Notes: generated by a model not told the origin, from the letters alone. DNA of 41,516 bases from Bacteroidales bacterium (GCA_026416115.1 JAOAFU010000152.1:1-41516); one strand, 5' to 3'. Positions 28,138 to 37,488 are shown, counted from the first letter of the stretch. Numbers and translations: made by a program.

Positions 28138-28224
28138 ATGAAAGCTCTATTAAGCAATATTATTCTCGTGGTAGTGGTGGTGGTCCTGATCATACGATCT
28201 GGGGTTGAGAATGGTATTGCGTAG
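28138..28224 (+). CDS. ilvL: ilv operon leader peptide (attenuator-coding ORF)
   Basis: A 28-codon ORF whose translation, rather than its product, is the likely function. Residues 8-19 read IILVVVVVVLII, and 16 of 28 residues are Ile, Leu or Val, the three end products of the downstream genes. It begins at ATG 28138, preceded by an AAGAAAG ribosome-binding stretch, and ends at TAG 28222-28224, 24 nt before the terminator arm. The last codons (28203-28211) form the 5' arm of the antiterminator, so a ribosome reaching the stop would cover that arm, while one stalled in the Val run would leave it free. This is the design of enterobacterial ilvL, found here by reading a short ORF in the leader of ilvD. 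Confidence 0.9.
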   Translation: MKALLSNIILVVVVVVLIIRSGVENGIA

Positions 28225-28283
28225 ATAAAGATAGAGTTAAAAAATATAAAAACCCTTCTCAACCAAGTTTGAGAAGGGTTTTT
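28203..28283 (+). terminator. Transcription attenuator: terminator hairpin with competing antiterminator
   Basis: Terminator: AACCCTTCTCAA (28251-28262) pairs perfectly over 12 bp with 28269-28280 across loop CCAAGT, extended by AAA/TTT (28248-28250 with 28281-28283), and is followed by TTTTTCG. Antiterminator: GGTTGAGAA (28203-28211, inside the leader ORF) pairs perfectly over 9 bp with TTCTCAACC (28256-28264), which overlaps the terminator 5' arm. The two are mutually exclusive. A protector pairing, ATTCTC (28162-28167) with GAGAAT (28207-28212), can sequester the antiterminator arm when the leader is not translated. Regions 2 and 4 carry the same heptamer TTGAGAA, as expected for competing strands. 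Confidence 0.88.
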
Positions 28284-28323
28284 TCGTATATAGAAATTGC
28301 TAAAAAACAAAAAAAAATTGACA

Positions 28324-30150
28324 ATGAAGTACAGATTACGTAGTCTTACCACAACCGAAGGCCGATTAATGGCCGGTGCCAGAAGTCTTTGGCGGGCTGC
28401 CGGAATGAAAGAAGAACAGATAGGTAAGCCCATTATAGCCGTGGTTAACTCATTTACACAGTTTGTACCCGGCCACACCCACCTTCACGAAATAGGTCAG
28501 CAAGTTAAGAAATGGATCGAAGAAGAAGGTTGTTTTGCGGCAGAATTTAACACCATCGCCATCGACGATGGCATAGCTATGGGACACGATGGTATGCTTT
28601 ATTCGCTACCTTCGCGCGACCTAATCGCCGACAGTGTCGAGTACATGGTAAATGCCCATAAGGTAGATGCTATGGTATGCATTAGCAACTGCGACAAAAT
28701 AACTCCGGGAATGCTAATGGCAGCCATGAGACTCAATATCCCTACTATTTTTGTATCGGGCGGTCCTATGGAAGCCGGAAGGGTTCGTAATAAAAAATAC
28801 GACCTTGTTGACGCCATGGTTTTAGCTGCCGACAATTCAGTATCCGACAGCGAACTCGAAGAAGTTGAAAAAAATGCATGTCCTACTTGTGGTTCTTGCT
28901 CTGGGATGTTTACTGCCAATTCTATGAACTGCTTAAACGAAGCACTTGGATTGGCTTTGCCAGGCAACGGAACAATTGTAGCTACCCATAAAAACCGAAT
29001 TGAACTTTTCAGAAAAGCAGCTAAAAAAATTGTTGAAAACACAAAAAAATACTACTTCGATGGAGACGATAGCGTACTTCCTCGTTCAATTGCAACAAGG
29101 GCTGCCTTTATGAATGCGATGGCACTGGATATTGCAATGGGTGGTTCGACCAATACAGTACTTCACATCTTGGCCATTGCACACGAAGCACAAGTCGATT
29201 TTACCATGAAAGATATAGATGCCCTTTCCCGTAAAATACCTGTATTGTGTAAAGTAGCTCCCAGTTCCCATTATCATGTCGAAGATGTTGGACGTGCCGG
29301 TGGAATACTTGGTATCATGGGAGAACTCGACCGAGCCGGATTAATCGACACATCTGTAAAAAGAGCCGATGGCCTTACCCTTAAGGAAGCCCTTGACCAA
29401 TACGATATTATGCGACCAACGGTAACTGAAGAAGCTATTAATATCTATAAAAGTGGACCTGCTGGGATAAAAAACTTAACCATGGGTTCTCAGGGGTATT
29501 ATTACGATGAATTAGATAAGGATAGAGCAAACGGCTGTATACGCGACCTCTCTCATGCTTATTTCCCCGACGGAGGCCTTGCAGTATTATATGGCAACCT
29601 GGCCGAAAATGGTTGTATTGTAAAAACAGCCGGTGTCGATCCTTCAATTTTTAAGTTTAAAGGACCTGCACGGGTATTCGAAAGCCAGGAAGATGCTTGT
29701 AATGGTATTCTCAAAGACATTAAAGCTGGCGATGTTGTGGTTATTCGTTACGAAGGGCCAAAAGGCGGTCCTGGTATGCAAGAAATGCTCTATCCAACTT
29801 CATATATAAAAGCTCGAAATCTTGGTAAAGAGTGTGCCCTGATAACCGACGGTCGGTTCTCTGGTGGTACTTCAGGACTTTCAATCGGACATATCTCACC
29901 CGAAGCCGCTGGAGGTGGCATCATTGCTGTCGTTAAAGACGGCGATATGATCGAAATAGATATCCCTAACCGAACCATCAAACTCTTAGTATCGGATGAT
30001 GAAATTAAGAAAAGACTTGAAGAAGAACGTAAACGAGGAAAAGAGGCTTTTACTCCTAAAAATAGAAAACGTAATATATCCAAGGCGCTTAAAGTATATG
30101 CAAGTATCGTATCCAGTGCCGATAAGGGAGCAATAAGAATTATTGATTAA
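28324..30150 (+). CDS. ilvD: Dihydroxy-acid dehydratase
   Basis: Third common enzyme of isoleucine and valine synthesis, an iron-sulfur dehydratase. Cluster ligands are visible in [12 protein letters not shown] and [11 protein letters not shown], with TANSMNCL and the Mg-binding region before them. The C-terminal half shows [13 protein letters not shown] and [22 protein letters not shown]. From the ATG at 28324 the protein is 608 residues, the long form found in Bacteroidota and Escherichia coli. The frame is open from TTG 28297, but this lies just after the attenuator and is not favoured. Expression should depend on read-through of the attenuator at 28248-28283. Confidence 0.96.
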   Translation: MKYRLRSLTTTEGRLMAGARSLWRAAGMKEEQIGKPIIAVVNSFTQFVPGHTHLHEIGQQVKKWIEEEGCFAAEFNTIAIDDGIAMGHDGMLYSLPSRDLIADSVEYMVNAHKVDAMVCISNCDKITPGMLMAAMRLNIPTIFVSGGPMEAGRVRNKKYDLVDAMVLAADNSVSDSELEEVEKNACPTCGSCSGMFTANSMNCLNEALGLALPGNGTIVATHKNRIELFRKAAKKIVENTKKYYFDGDDSVLPRSIATRAAFMNAMALDIAMGGSTNTVLHILAIAHEAQVDFTMKDIDALSRKIPVLCKVAPSSHYHVEDVGRAGGILGIMGELDRAGLIDTSVKRADGLTLKEALDQYDIMRPTVTEEAINIYKSGPAGIKNLTMGSQGYYYDELDKDRANGCIRDLSHAYFPDGGLAVLYGNLAENGCIVKTAGVDPSIFKFKGPARVFESQEDACNGILKDIKAGDVVVIRYEGPKGGPGMQEMLYPTSYIKARNLGKECALITDGRFSGGTSGLSIGHISPEAAGGGIIAVVKDGDMIEIDIPNRTIKLLVSDDEIKKRLEEERKRGKEAFTPKNRKRNISKALKVYASIVSSADKGAIRIID

Positions 30151-30156
30151 TGAAAA

Positions 30157-31875
30157 ATGATAAAACATATGAATGAGACACGAAAAATTACAGGCAGCGA
30201 AGCTGTCATTCTATCGCTAATAGAAGAAGGAACAGAAATTATTTTCGGCTATCCCGGTGGGGCGATAATGCCCGTTTATGATGCCCTCTATGGCTTTGCA
30301 GATAAAATTACCCATGTTCTTACCAGACATGAACAAGGGGCCATCCATGCAGCCGAAGGTTACGCCCGTGTAACCGGGAAGGTAGGCGTTGTTATGGCAA
30401 CATCTGGACCAGGGGCTACCAACTTGATAACCGGTATTGCCGATGCTATGATCGACAGTACCCCAATTGTAGCCATTACTGGACAAGTAGGTGCTGCCCT
30501 ACTCGGTACCGATGCTTTTCAGGAAACCGATGTGGTTGGAATTTCGATGCCCGTTACAAAATGGAATATTCAGGTAACCCGTCCCGAGGATATACCCGAT
30601 GCCATAGCTAAAGCTTTTTACATTGCCCGGTCGGGACGCCCAGGTCCTGTTTTGGTCGACCTTACCAAAAATGCACAGTTCGGCACTCTCGACTATAAAT
30701 ACGAAAAATGCCACTTCATCCGCAGTTATGTTCCTAAACCTACCCCCGACGAATCGAAAATTATTGAAGCAGCAAAACTCATTAACAGTGCTCAAAAACC
30801 ATACGTACTTGTTGGTCAAGGCGTTATTCTCGGGAATGCCGAAGACGAATTTCGTGCATTTATCGAAAAGTCGGGAATACCCTTTGCCTGGACCCTTTTA
30901 GGCGCAAGCGCAATGCCAATCGATCATCCTCTTAACGTGGGTATGCTTGGTATGCATGGCAATTATGCCCCGAATATTAAAACCAACGAATGCGATGTAT
31001 TGATAGCAGTTGGGATGCGATTCGATGATCGAGTTACTGGCGACCTTACTCGATATGCTAAGCAGGCTAAAGTAATTCACCTCGAAATCGATCCAGCCGA
31101 AATTGATAAGAATGTTAAAACAACTGTAGCTGTACTTGGCGACGTAAAAGAAACCCTACCCATGCTCACCCGCCTGGTCGAAAAACGTGACCATAGCCAA
31201 TGGCGTAAAGAATTTGACGAATGCTACGAAATTGAAAAACAAAAAGTAATTCAACACGAACTTTACCCCGAAAAACCTGGCCTTACCATGGCCGAAGTCA
31301 TTCGCCGAATTAACGAGCAAACAAATGGGGATGCTATTATAGTTACCGATGTTGGACAGCATCAAATGATAGCCTCACGCTACTTCAAGTATACCATTAA
31401 GCGCAGCTTGGTTACATCGGGTGGCCTTGGAACTATGGGTTTTGGTTTACCTGCTGCTATGGGTGCTAAATTAGGCCGGCCCGACAAACAAGTTATCTGT
31501 GTAGTGGGCGATGGTGGTTTACAAATGACTATTCAAGAATTTGGTACTATTATGGCTCACAATATTCCGGTAAAAATAGTCCTTCTTAACAATCATTTCC
31601 TTGGTATGGTTCGTCAATGGCAACAGCTATTTTTCGATAAACGATATTCGATGACTGAGCTTAAAAATCCCGATTTTCAGATCATTGCCGAAGGATACCA
31701 CATTAATCACCAGAAAGTTACCGAACGTTCTCAGCTCGATGTAGCCATTAGCAACATGCTTAAATCAGAAAAAGCATTTTTGCTTGAAGTTGTTGTTGAA
31801 AAGGAAGATAATGTTTTTCCAATGGTTCCATCCGGAGCATCTGTAAGCGATATATTGCTCGAAGCTACTAACTAA
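30157..31875 (+). CDS. ilvB: Acetolactate synthase large subunit
   Basis: Thiamine-diphosphate enzyme that condenses two pyruvates, or pyruvate with 2-oxobutyrate. The cofactor-activating Glu59 lies in TRHEQGAIHAAEGYARVTG. FAD-binding and middle domains follow, and the TPP/Mg motif is GDGGLQMTIQEFGTI...VLLNN. The 572-residue length is typical. It begins 6 bp after ilvD; the ATG at 30169, four codons in, is an equally good start. It is followed by the regulatory subunit gene ilvN, 17 bp away. Confidence 0.96.
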   Translation: MIKHMNETRKITGSEAVILSLIEEGTEIIFGYPGGAIMPVYDALYGFADKITHVLTRHEQGAIHAAEGYARVTGKVGVVMATSGPGATNLITGIADAMIDSTPIVAITGQVGAALLGTDAFQETDVVGISMPVTKWNIQVTRPEDIPDAIAKAFYIARSGRPGPVLVDLTKNAQFGTLDYKYEKCHFIRSYVPKPTPDESKIIEAAKLINSAQKPYVLVGQGVILGNAEDEFRAFIEKSGIPFAWTLLGASAMPIDHPLNVGMLGMHGNYAPNIKTNECDVLIAVGMRFDDRVTGDLTRYAKQAKVIHLEIDPAEIDKNVKTTVAVLGDVKETLPMLTRLVEKRDHSQWRKEFDECYEIEKQKVIQHELYPEKPGLTMAEVIRRINEQTNGDAIIVTDVGQHQMIASRYFKYTIKRSLVTSGGLGTMGFGLPAAMGAKLGRPDKQVICVVGDGGLQMTIQEFGTIMAHNIPVKIVLLNNHFLGMVRQWQQLFFDKRYSMTELKNPDFQIIAEGYHINHQKVTERSQLDVAISNMLKSEKAFLLEVVVEKEDNVFPMVPSGASVSDILLEATN

Positions 31876-31892
31876 TTAAAAAAGTAAGAAAA

Positions 31893-32450
31893 ATGAGTAA
31901 AATTGAACAATACACTATCATTGCATTTTCAGAAAATGCAGTTGGATTGCTTAACCGAATCACCATTATTTTTACCAGGCGCCATGTAAATATCGAAAGC
32001 CTAACCGTGTCGGAATCTTCACTACATGGTATTCACAAATTTACCATAGTTGTGAATACAACTCGAGATATGGTTCAGAAAATCACGAAACAAATCGAAA
32101 AACAAGTAGAGGTGCTTAAGGCTTACTTTTTTACAAAAGACGAGATAATATTTCAAGAAATTGCTCTCTATAAAGTATCAACCGATGCCCTGCTAAAAAG
32201 TAACATGATCGAAACCATTGTAAGAGAGAGCAACGCCCGTATTATAGAAATTACACCCGAGTACACCGTCATTGAAAAAACCGGACACGAGTTTGAAACA
32301 AGCAAGCTCTTTGTCGAGCTCAATAAGCACGGGAAAGTCAAGCAATTTACTCGCTCGGGAAGGATTGCAGTTACTCGTTCAAATGCCGAATTACTTACCG
32401 AATTTCTTAATGCACGGGAACAAGAACAATTACAATTAGCTCAAAATTAA
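31893..32450 (+). CDS. ilvN: Acetolactate synthase small (regulatory) subunit
   Basis: Regulatory partner of IlvB, giving feedback inhibition by valine. The N-terminal ACT domain covers residues 5-75 (FSENAVGLLNRITIIFTRRHVNIESLTVSES). A second ACT-like region follows (residues 90-170, TDALLKSNMIETIVRESNARIIEI). At 185 residues it is longer than the roughly 95-residue Escherichia coli IlvN and like the IlvH form. The stop at 32448-32450 lies 5 bp before the ABC ATPase start. Confidence 0.95.
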   Translation: MSKIEQYTIIAFSENAVGLLNRITIIFTRRHVNIESLTVSESSLHGIHKFTIVVNTTRDMVQKITKQIEKQVEVLKAYFFTKDEIIFQEIALYKVSTDALLKSNMIETIVRESNARIIEITPEYTVIEKTGHEFETSKLFVELNKHGKVKQFTRSGRIAVTRSNAELLTEFLNAREQEQLQLAQN

Positions 32451-32455
32451 GCAGA

Positions 32456-33823
32456 ATGAGCTCTGCTTTTAGTTACAAACTATTAATTTCTATACAAGCA
32501 TGTGATATTGTTCTTGAACTAAAATCTGGCCAAATGGGGTGCCTTTTTTTCGAATCGGGCATCGCCATGGCCAGTTTTTTTCAAAAAATGAAAAACGAAA
32601 TCTCTTTATTACAAACAGCCAAAACTTTAGCCCTCTCCGATAAAGAAGACTCTCAATTTTCAAATATAGATATTCAATTTGTCTCTTTTCAAATTATCCA
32701 ACAAGAAGAAAAAAAATTCTATTATCAGCAACGCTATCATGCAACAGAGAACGATGATGTATTAAGTGTCAAAGATTTTATCGGTAATGATTACGAAAAC
32801 ACCATAGAATTTCTTAATAATAGTTTACTCAAAGAAAGACTCAATGAACCAATTACTAAGCTTTCAACAGGTGAGTTTAAAATTGCCTGTATCCTGAAAT
32901 CTTTTAGAAAGGATGCAAAAATTATTTTATTCGAGGACGTATTTTCTGGTCTTGATCCGAAAAATAAGGAATTAGTTATTGAGTTTCTTAAAAACTTAAA
33001 AAATACATTTCAGTCATGTATTTTAATTGCTACCACGCATAGCATCGATTCTAAACATTTCGACAATTTTTTGAAAATACCTATCGCTAAAAAATACTCT
33101 TGCTCAATTGGTAACGAAGATATTCAGATTTTGAAGAGCATCTTCTCCGAAAAACAGACATCAAATTTTCAGTATGCATTTAAATTAAAAGATATTTCCG
33201 TTAAATATCACCAGAATTATATTTTACGAAACATTACATGGGAAGTTAAAAACGGTGAAAAATGGGCATTAAAAGGGAAAAACGGCTCTGGCAAGTCAAC
33301 ACTGTTGAGCCTTATATACGCCGATCATCCCCAGGCATATGCTAACGACATATACCTTTTTGATATACCTCGTCAAAATGGCTATAACATCTGGGATATA
33401 AAGGAAAAAATTAGTTTTTTTTCTCACGAATTTTTTCGTTTCTTCAACAAATCGAAGTCCATTAAAGAAACTTTATTATATGTCGTAAATGTCAACCCTT
33501 ATAAACCATCGAAAAATACTGATAGTCTAATCGAAAAGTTTAATGTTTTGAGAGATTATTTTCAGCTTGAAGATGTAAAACTGGACAGTACACTCTACCA
33601 ATTACCCCAATACCAACAACGTCTGGTAGTACTAATTGCCATATTACTTAAAAATGCACCCATACTTATACTTGATGAACCCTATCATTTTTTTGATCGT
33701 TCAACAATAGCTAAATTAAACAATTTACTCGACAAAGTACTGAACGACCGAACACTTGTTTTTGTAAGTCACACAGATGAAGATTTTCCTTCTTGTATTG
33801 AATACGAATACTATTTATCGTAA
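32456..33823 (+). CDS. Tandem-domain ABC ATPase (ModF/PhrA-like), asymmetric sites
   Basis: A 455-residue soluble protein with two ABC domains and no membrane segment. The first domain (residues 1-235) has no Walker A motif where one is expected but keeps a signature LSTGE, a Walker B reversed to IILFED, D-loop SGLD and an H-loop ATTH. The second domain (240-455) has a full Walker A GKNGSGKST, Walker B LILDEP and H-loop VSH, but its signature is degraded to LPQYQQR. Pairing Walker A of domain 2 with the signature of domain 1 gives one normal site; the other site is dead. ModF and PhrA are the nearest families by layout. It lies 5 bp after ilvN; no permease gene is near. Confidence 0.85.
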   Translation: MSSAFSYKLLISIQACDIVLELKSGQMGCLFFESGIAMASFFQKMKNEISLLQTAKTLALSDKEDSQFSNIDIQFVSFQIIQQEEKKFYYQQRYHATENDDVLSVKDFIGNDYENTIEFLNNSLLKERLNEPITKLSTGEFKIACILKSFRKDAKIILFEDVFSGLDPKNKELVIEFLKNLKNTFQSCILIATTHSIDSKHFDNFLKIPIAKKYSCSIGNEDIQILKSIFSEKQTSNFQYAFKLKDISVKYHQNYILRNITWEVKNGEKWALKGKNGSGKSTLLSLIYADHPQAYANDIYLFDIPRQNGYNIWDIKEKISFFSHEFFRFFNKSKSIKETLLYVVNVNPYKPSKNTDSLIEKFNVLRDYFQLEDVKLDSTLYQLPQYQQRLVVLIAILLKNAPILILDEPYHFFDRSTIAKLNNLLDKVLNDRTLVFVSHTDEDFPSCIEYEYYLS

Positions 33824-33840
33824 CCAAAATACAAACACAT

Positions 33841-34677
33841 ATGCAAATCACTGAACGAATACACCAACTCACCCTTCCCTTTAAAATAAAGCTATCGGAT
33901 ACAGTAGCTATAGAACGAGCCGTAAATATCTTTATTCTCCTTGGCAAACATGTTTCGCTTGTAGATGCTGGACCATCAGGAAGTGAAAAGATTATTTTTG
34001 AATATTTAGAAAACATTGGTCGTTCGCCAGAAGAAATCAAGTTTTTGCTACTTACCCATGCGCATCCCGACCATATGGGTGCTGCAGCAGCTATAAAAGA
34101 AAAAACCAAATGCAAAGTGGCTATTCACCCTTCTGAGAAAGAATGGATTAGCAATATCCATTATCAGTTTGAACAACGGCCAGTACCTGGTTTTTTTGAC
34201 CTGGCACCTTTGCCTGTACAAGCCGAACTACTTCTAAACGATGGGGATATATTGGATATTGATGTAAAATTGCGTATCAAAGTCGTTCACACACCGGGGC
34301 ATTCTCCCGGTTCGGTATGTTTCCTTCTTCAGCAAGATAATGCTCTTTTTACAGGTGATGCTATACCTCTTAAAAACACTCCTCCAATCTTCGATAATTG
34401 GTCCGAAAGTCTAACTTCGATGGAAAAAATTGAAAATCTCCCTTACCCAAAATATCTCTTATCGGCGTGGCATCCTTTAGCTCAGGAAAATGAGGTACAA
34501 GATTTTATTAGCGATGGTATTGAATGGCTGTATCAAATTTATACTGCATTCGACAAACTACGTTCAATTGAAAAAGGGTCGATAGATAACATTGCTCGTC
34601 GTTTATTGAAAGAACTGAATATATCTGAAGAGAACTTCAATCCCTTGTTCCAGCGAACAATTGAACGAATGTTATAA
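33841..34677 (+). CDS. Metallo-beta-lactamase-fold hydrolase
   Basis: A 278-residue binuclear zinc hydrolase of unknown substrate. The metal motif THAHPDH (residues 72-78) is followed by His in HTPGHSPGS and by Asp in FTGDAIPL. The strand-turn LVDAGPSG near residue 40 and the late SAWHP complete the fold. The sequence does not match glyoxalase II closely enough to assign that activity; a thioester or lactone hydrolase is possible. The gene begins 17 bp after the ABC ATPase and is the last in the run under the ilv attenuator. Confidence 0.9.
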   Translation: MQITERIHQLTLPFKIKLSDTVAIERAVNIFILLGKHVSLVDAGPSGSEKIIFEYLENIGRSPEEIKFLLLTHAHPDHMGAAAAIKEKTKCKVAIHPSEKEWISNIHYQFEQRPVPGFFDLAPLPVQAELLLNDGDILDIDVKLRIKVVHTPGHSPGSVCFLLQQDNALFTGDAIPLKNTPPIFDNWSESLTSMEKIENLPYPKYLLSAWHPLAQENEVQDFISDGIEWLYQIYTAFDKLRSIEKGSIDNIARRLLKELNISEENFNPLFQRTIERML

Positions 34678-34708
34678 AAAAACAGGGGCACTTGATTTCA
34701 TGCCCCTG
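34676..34708 (-). terminator. Intrinsic terminator of the ribonucleotide reductase gene
   Basis: On the minus strand, CAGGGGCA (34708-34701) pairs with TGCCCCTG (34690-34683) across a 10-nt loop and is followed by seven T residues (34682-34676). On the plus strand the same hairpin has no T run after it. It lies about 24 bp after the nrdJ stop and overlaps the end of the hydrolase gene's stop codon. Confidence 0.85.
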
Positions 34709-34731
34709 GTGTATTCTTTCGTTAATTGACA

Positions 34732-37347
34732 TTATCCACATTTCGAAGTTCCACAGCTCTTGCAAGTAAGGCATCCTTCCTGATATACCAGATTCTCTGA
34801 ACCACAACTTGCACAGCGCTCTCCTTCTCGGGCTTTAGTACCATCGGGAATATACCTGCGTAACGCACGTTCAACCCCATTTTTCCAGGTATTAATAGCC
34901 TCACTGTCGAGCTGAAGCGAACTAACCAAATTTACTACATCAGGTATGGGCATACCGTAACGAAGCACACTCGAAATCAATTTGGCGTAGTTCCAGTATT
35001 CCTTATTAAATTGATGCGACAAACCTCCAAGGGTATTTTTATAACCATACTTGTCGGTATACTGAAAGTCGTAGCGAGTGTTACCATCCTCATCCTTAGT
35101 TTTGATAATTTTACCCTTTGTAATTGACTTAGGGATAGGAAACATTTCCTCATCCTGTAAACCGGTAAAAATTTCGTAAGGACGACCGTCGAGTAGACCT
35201 ATGAAAGCAATCCAGTTTTCGTTATTGTTTTTGAAACGAATAATTTCGCAATCGAGAACTTTAGGACGCTTTAGAGGTTGTCCGATAATAGTTTCACTAC
35301 TCTGTGTTTTCTTATCAGATTTGGAAATAAGAACTCCCGAGCGCGATCCCTCGCGATATACCGTACAACCTTTACAACCACTCTCCCAAGCGGTAATATA
35401 AAGATTTGCAACCAATTTTTCATCCACATTCTCGGGAAGATTTATCGTAACGCTTATAGAATGATCGACCCATTTCTGAATTGATCCCTGCATTTTTACC
35501 TTTTTTACCCAGTCGACATCATTAGCTGTAGCCTTGTAGTAAGGGGATCTGGCAACTAATTCCTCAATCTGCTCGTCGGTATAATTTTTAACTTCCTCTG
35601 GATTATATCCGTTAACCTCGAGCCAGGTAAGGAATTTGGGATGAAATACATTATATTCTTCCCAATGATCGCCAACCTCATCGACGAATGCTACCTTAAC
35701 ATTAGTATCGTTGGGATTAACTTTTCTTCGACGTTTATATACAGGACGAAAGACTGGTTCTATTCCCGATGTGGTTTGAGTCATTAAGCTGGTGGTACCT
35801 GTTGGTGCAATGGTAAGTAGTGCAATATTTCTACGTCCAACTTTTACCATTTTCTGGTAAAGTTCCTCATCTTCGGCTCTCAAACGCATTATGAAAGGAT
35901 TGTTTTTTTCGAGATGGGGATTATAAATAGGAAAAGGTCCACGCTCCTCGGCCATGGTAACCGACGAACGGTATGCTTCGAGAGCCAAGGTACGATGTAC
36001 TTCTACCGAAAAATCGATAGCATCGTCGCTGCCATAACGAATTCCAAGAGCTGCAAGCATGTCCCCTTCGGCGGTAATGCCAACACCCGTTCGACGCCCT
36101 TGAAGAGTTTTTTCCCTGATTTTTTCCCATAATCTTCGTTCTACCATCTTTATCTCTTCATCCTCAGGGTCACGATTGATTTTATCGAGTATAGCATCTA
36201 TCTTTTCAATTTCCAAATCAATAATATCGTCCATAAATCGCTGAGCTACAGCGACATGTTTTTTAAACTTTTCGAAATTAAATTTTGCATGAGGTGTAAA
36301 AGGATTTTCAACATAGCTGTATAGGTTGATTGCTAATAAACGACAACTATCGTAGGGACATAGAGGAATTTCTCCACACGGATTTGTTGAAATTGTTTTA
36401 AAACCATATTCGGCATAGCAATCGGGCACCGACTCGCGAATAATAGTATCCCAGTACAACACACCGGGTTCTGCCGACTTCCAAGCATTGTGAATAATTT
36501 TATTCCACAAAGCCCGAGCATCAATTTCCTTTTTTATTGTTGGGTTAGGCGAGTCTACAGGATATTGCTGAACGTAAGGTTTCCCCTCCACAACAGCGCG
36601 CATAAATTCATCATCGATACGAACCGAAACATTGGCACCTGTAACCTTCCCTTGCTCCAATTTCGCATCTATAAATTTTTCAGCGTCGGGATGCTTGATG
36701 GAAATGCTTAACATCAGTGCTCCACGACGACCATCTTGGGCAACTTCGCGAGTAGAATTTGAAAATCGTTCCATAAAAGGAACCACTCCCGTTGAGGTGA
36801 GCGCACTGTTAAGGACAGGGCTACCTGCAGGGCGAATGTGAGATAAATCGTGCCCTACTCCCCCCCGACGTTTCATGAGTTGGACCTGCTCTTGGTCGGT
36901 CTTCATGATACCTCCGTACGAATCGGCTCCATTGCCAATTACGAAGCAGTTTGACAGGGATGCTACTTGAAAATTATTGCCAATACCCGCCATGGGGCTT
37001 CCTTGGGGCACAATATATCTAAAATCTCTAAGATATTCATAAATTTCATCTTCCGACATTGGATTTGGATACTTAGCTTCGATACGAGCTAACTCCCTGG
37101 CAATACGACGATGCATATCATCGGGGTTAAGCTCATAAATATTTCCCTGCGAATCCTTCAGCGCATATTTGGTAACCCATACCCTTGCAGCAAGTTCATC
37201 GCCCTTAAAATAGGAAAGGGTACTTTTATACGCTTCATCAAATGTATATGTACCTGTCTTTTTTTGTGTTTTTGATTTTGCCATCTCTAATGTTAATTCG
37301 TCTGCGTTAGTTTGCTTTTCTTTCATCATTACTTCATCAACTTGCAT
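34732..37347 (-). CDS. nrdJ: Adenosylcobalamin-dependent ribonucleoside-diphosphate reductase (class II)
   Basis: Makes deoxyribonucleotides using coenzyme B12. The 871-residue protein shows the substrate-site Cys in SLSNCFVIGN, the segment KRRGGVGHDLSHIRP, the active-site NPCGEIPLCPYDSC, RRTGVGITAEGDML, and LLTIAPTGTTSLM. The C-terminus has four CxxC-type cysteines (CASCGSENLV, CLTCKSCGTSKCG), a zinc ribbon with possible redox relay. No NrdB-like small subunit gene is present, consistent with class II. The ATG at 37345-37347 is used; internal ATGs at codons 7 and 8 are possible. No cobalamin riboswitch was seen upstream. Confidence 0.92.
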   Translation of the reverse strand: MQVDEVMMKEKQTNADELTLEMAKSKTQKKTGTYTFDEAYKSTLSYFKGDELAARVWVTKYALKDSQGNIYELNPDDMHRRIARELARIEAKYPNPMSEDEIYEYLRDFRYIVPQGSPMAGIGNNFQVASLSNCFVIGNGADSYGGIMKTDQEQVQLMKRRGGVGHDLSHIRPAGSPVLNSALTSTGVVPFMERFSNSTREVAQDGRRGALMLSISIKHPDAEKFIDAKLEQGKVTGANVSVRIDDEFMRAVVEGKPYVQQYPVDSPNPTIKKEIDARALWNKIIHNAWKSAEPGVLYWDTIIRESVPDCYAEYGFKTISTNPCGEIPLCPYDSCRLLAINLYSYVENPFTPHAKFNFEKFKKHVAVAQRFMDDIIDLEIEKIDAILDKINRDPEDEEIKMVERRLWEKIREKTLQGRRTGVGITAEGDMLAALGIRYGSDDAIDFSVEVHRTLALEAYRSSVTMAEERGPFPIYNPHLEKNNPFIMRLRAEDEELYQKMVKVGRRNIALLTIAPTGTTSLMTQTTSGIEPVFRPVYKRRRKVNPNDTNVKVAFVDEVGDHWEEYNVFHPKFLTWLEVNGYNPEEVKNYTDEQIEELVARSPYYKATANDVDWVKKVKMQGSIQKWVDHSISVTINLPENVDEKLVANLYITAWESGCKGCTVYREGSRSGVLISKSDKKTQSSETIIGQPLKRPKVLDCEIIRFKNNNENWIAFIGLLDGRPYEIFTGLQDEEMFPIPKSITKGKIIKTKDEDGNTRYDFQYTDKYGYKNTLGGLSHQFNKEYWNYAKLISSVLRYGMPIPDVVNLVSSLQLDSEAINTWKNGVERALRRYIPDGTKAREGERCASCGSENLVYQEGCLTCKSCGTSKCG

Positions 37348-37470
37348 TGCCGTAAAAAATTTAAAAGGTTGATAATTTAGGTTTTTACTTGGTGTTACCC
37401 TCTTAAAAAAAGTAGATGCAATTTATGATGAAGTAAGATAAGTTTGCAAAAATCCGACTTTACAATTATC

Positions 37471-37488
37471 AACTCTTATACCAGAGTT
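37471..37488. promoter_or_regulatory. Inverted repeat upstream of nrdJ, possible operator
   Basis: AACTCT (37471-37476) and AGAGTT (37483-37488) are separated by TATACC and sit about 125 bp upstream of the nrdJ start, in the nrdJ/yraN spacer. It does not resemble the NrdR box I know. The flanks continue partly symmetrically (TTATC / TTATTAA). Confidence 0.3.

Noticed and set aside
28071-28478. Minus-strand 135-codon ORF across the ilv leader
   Set aside because: It is the antisense shadow of the leader and of ilvD; the plus strand carries promoter, leader peptide and attenuator.
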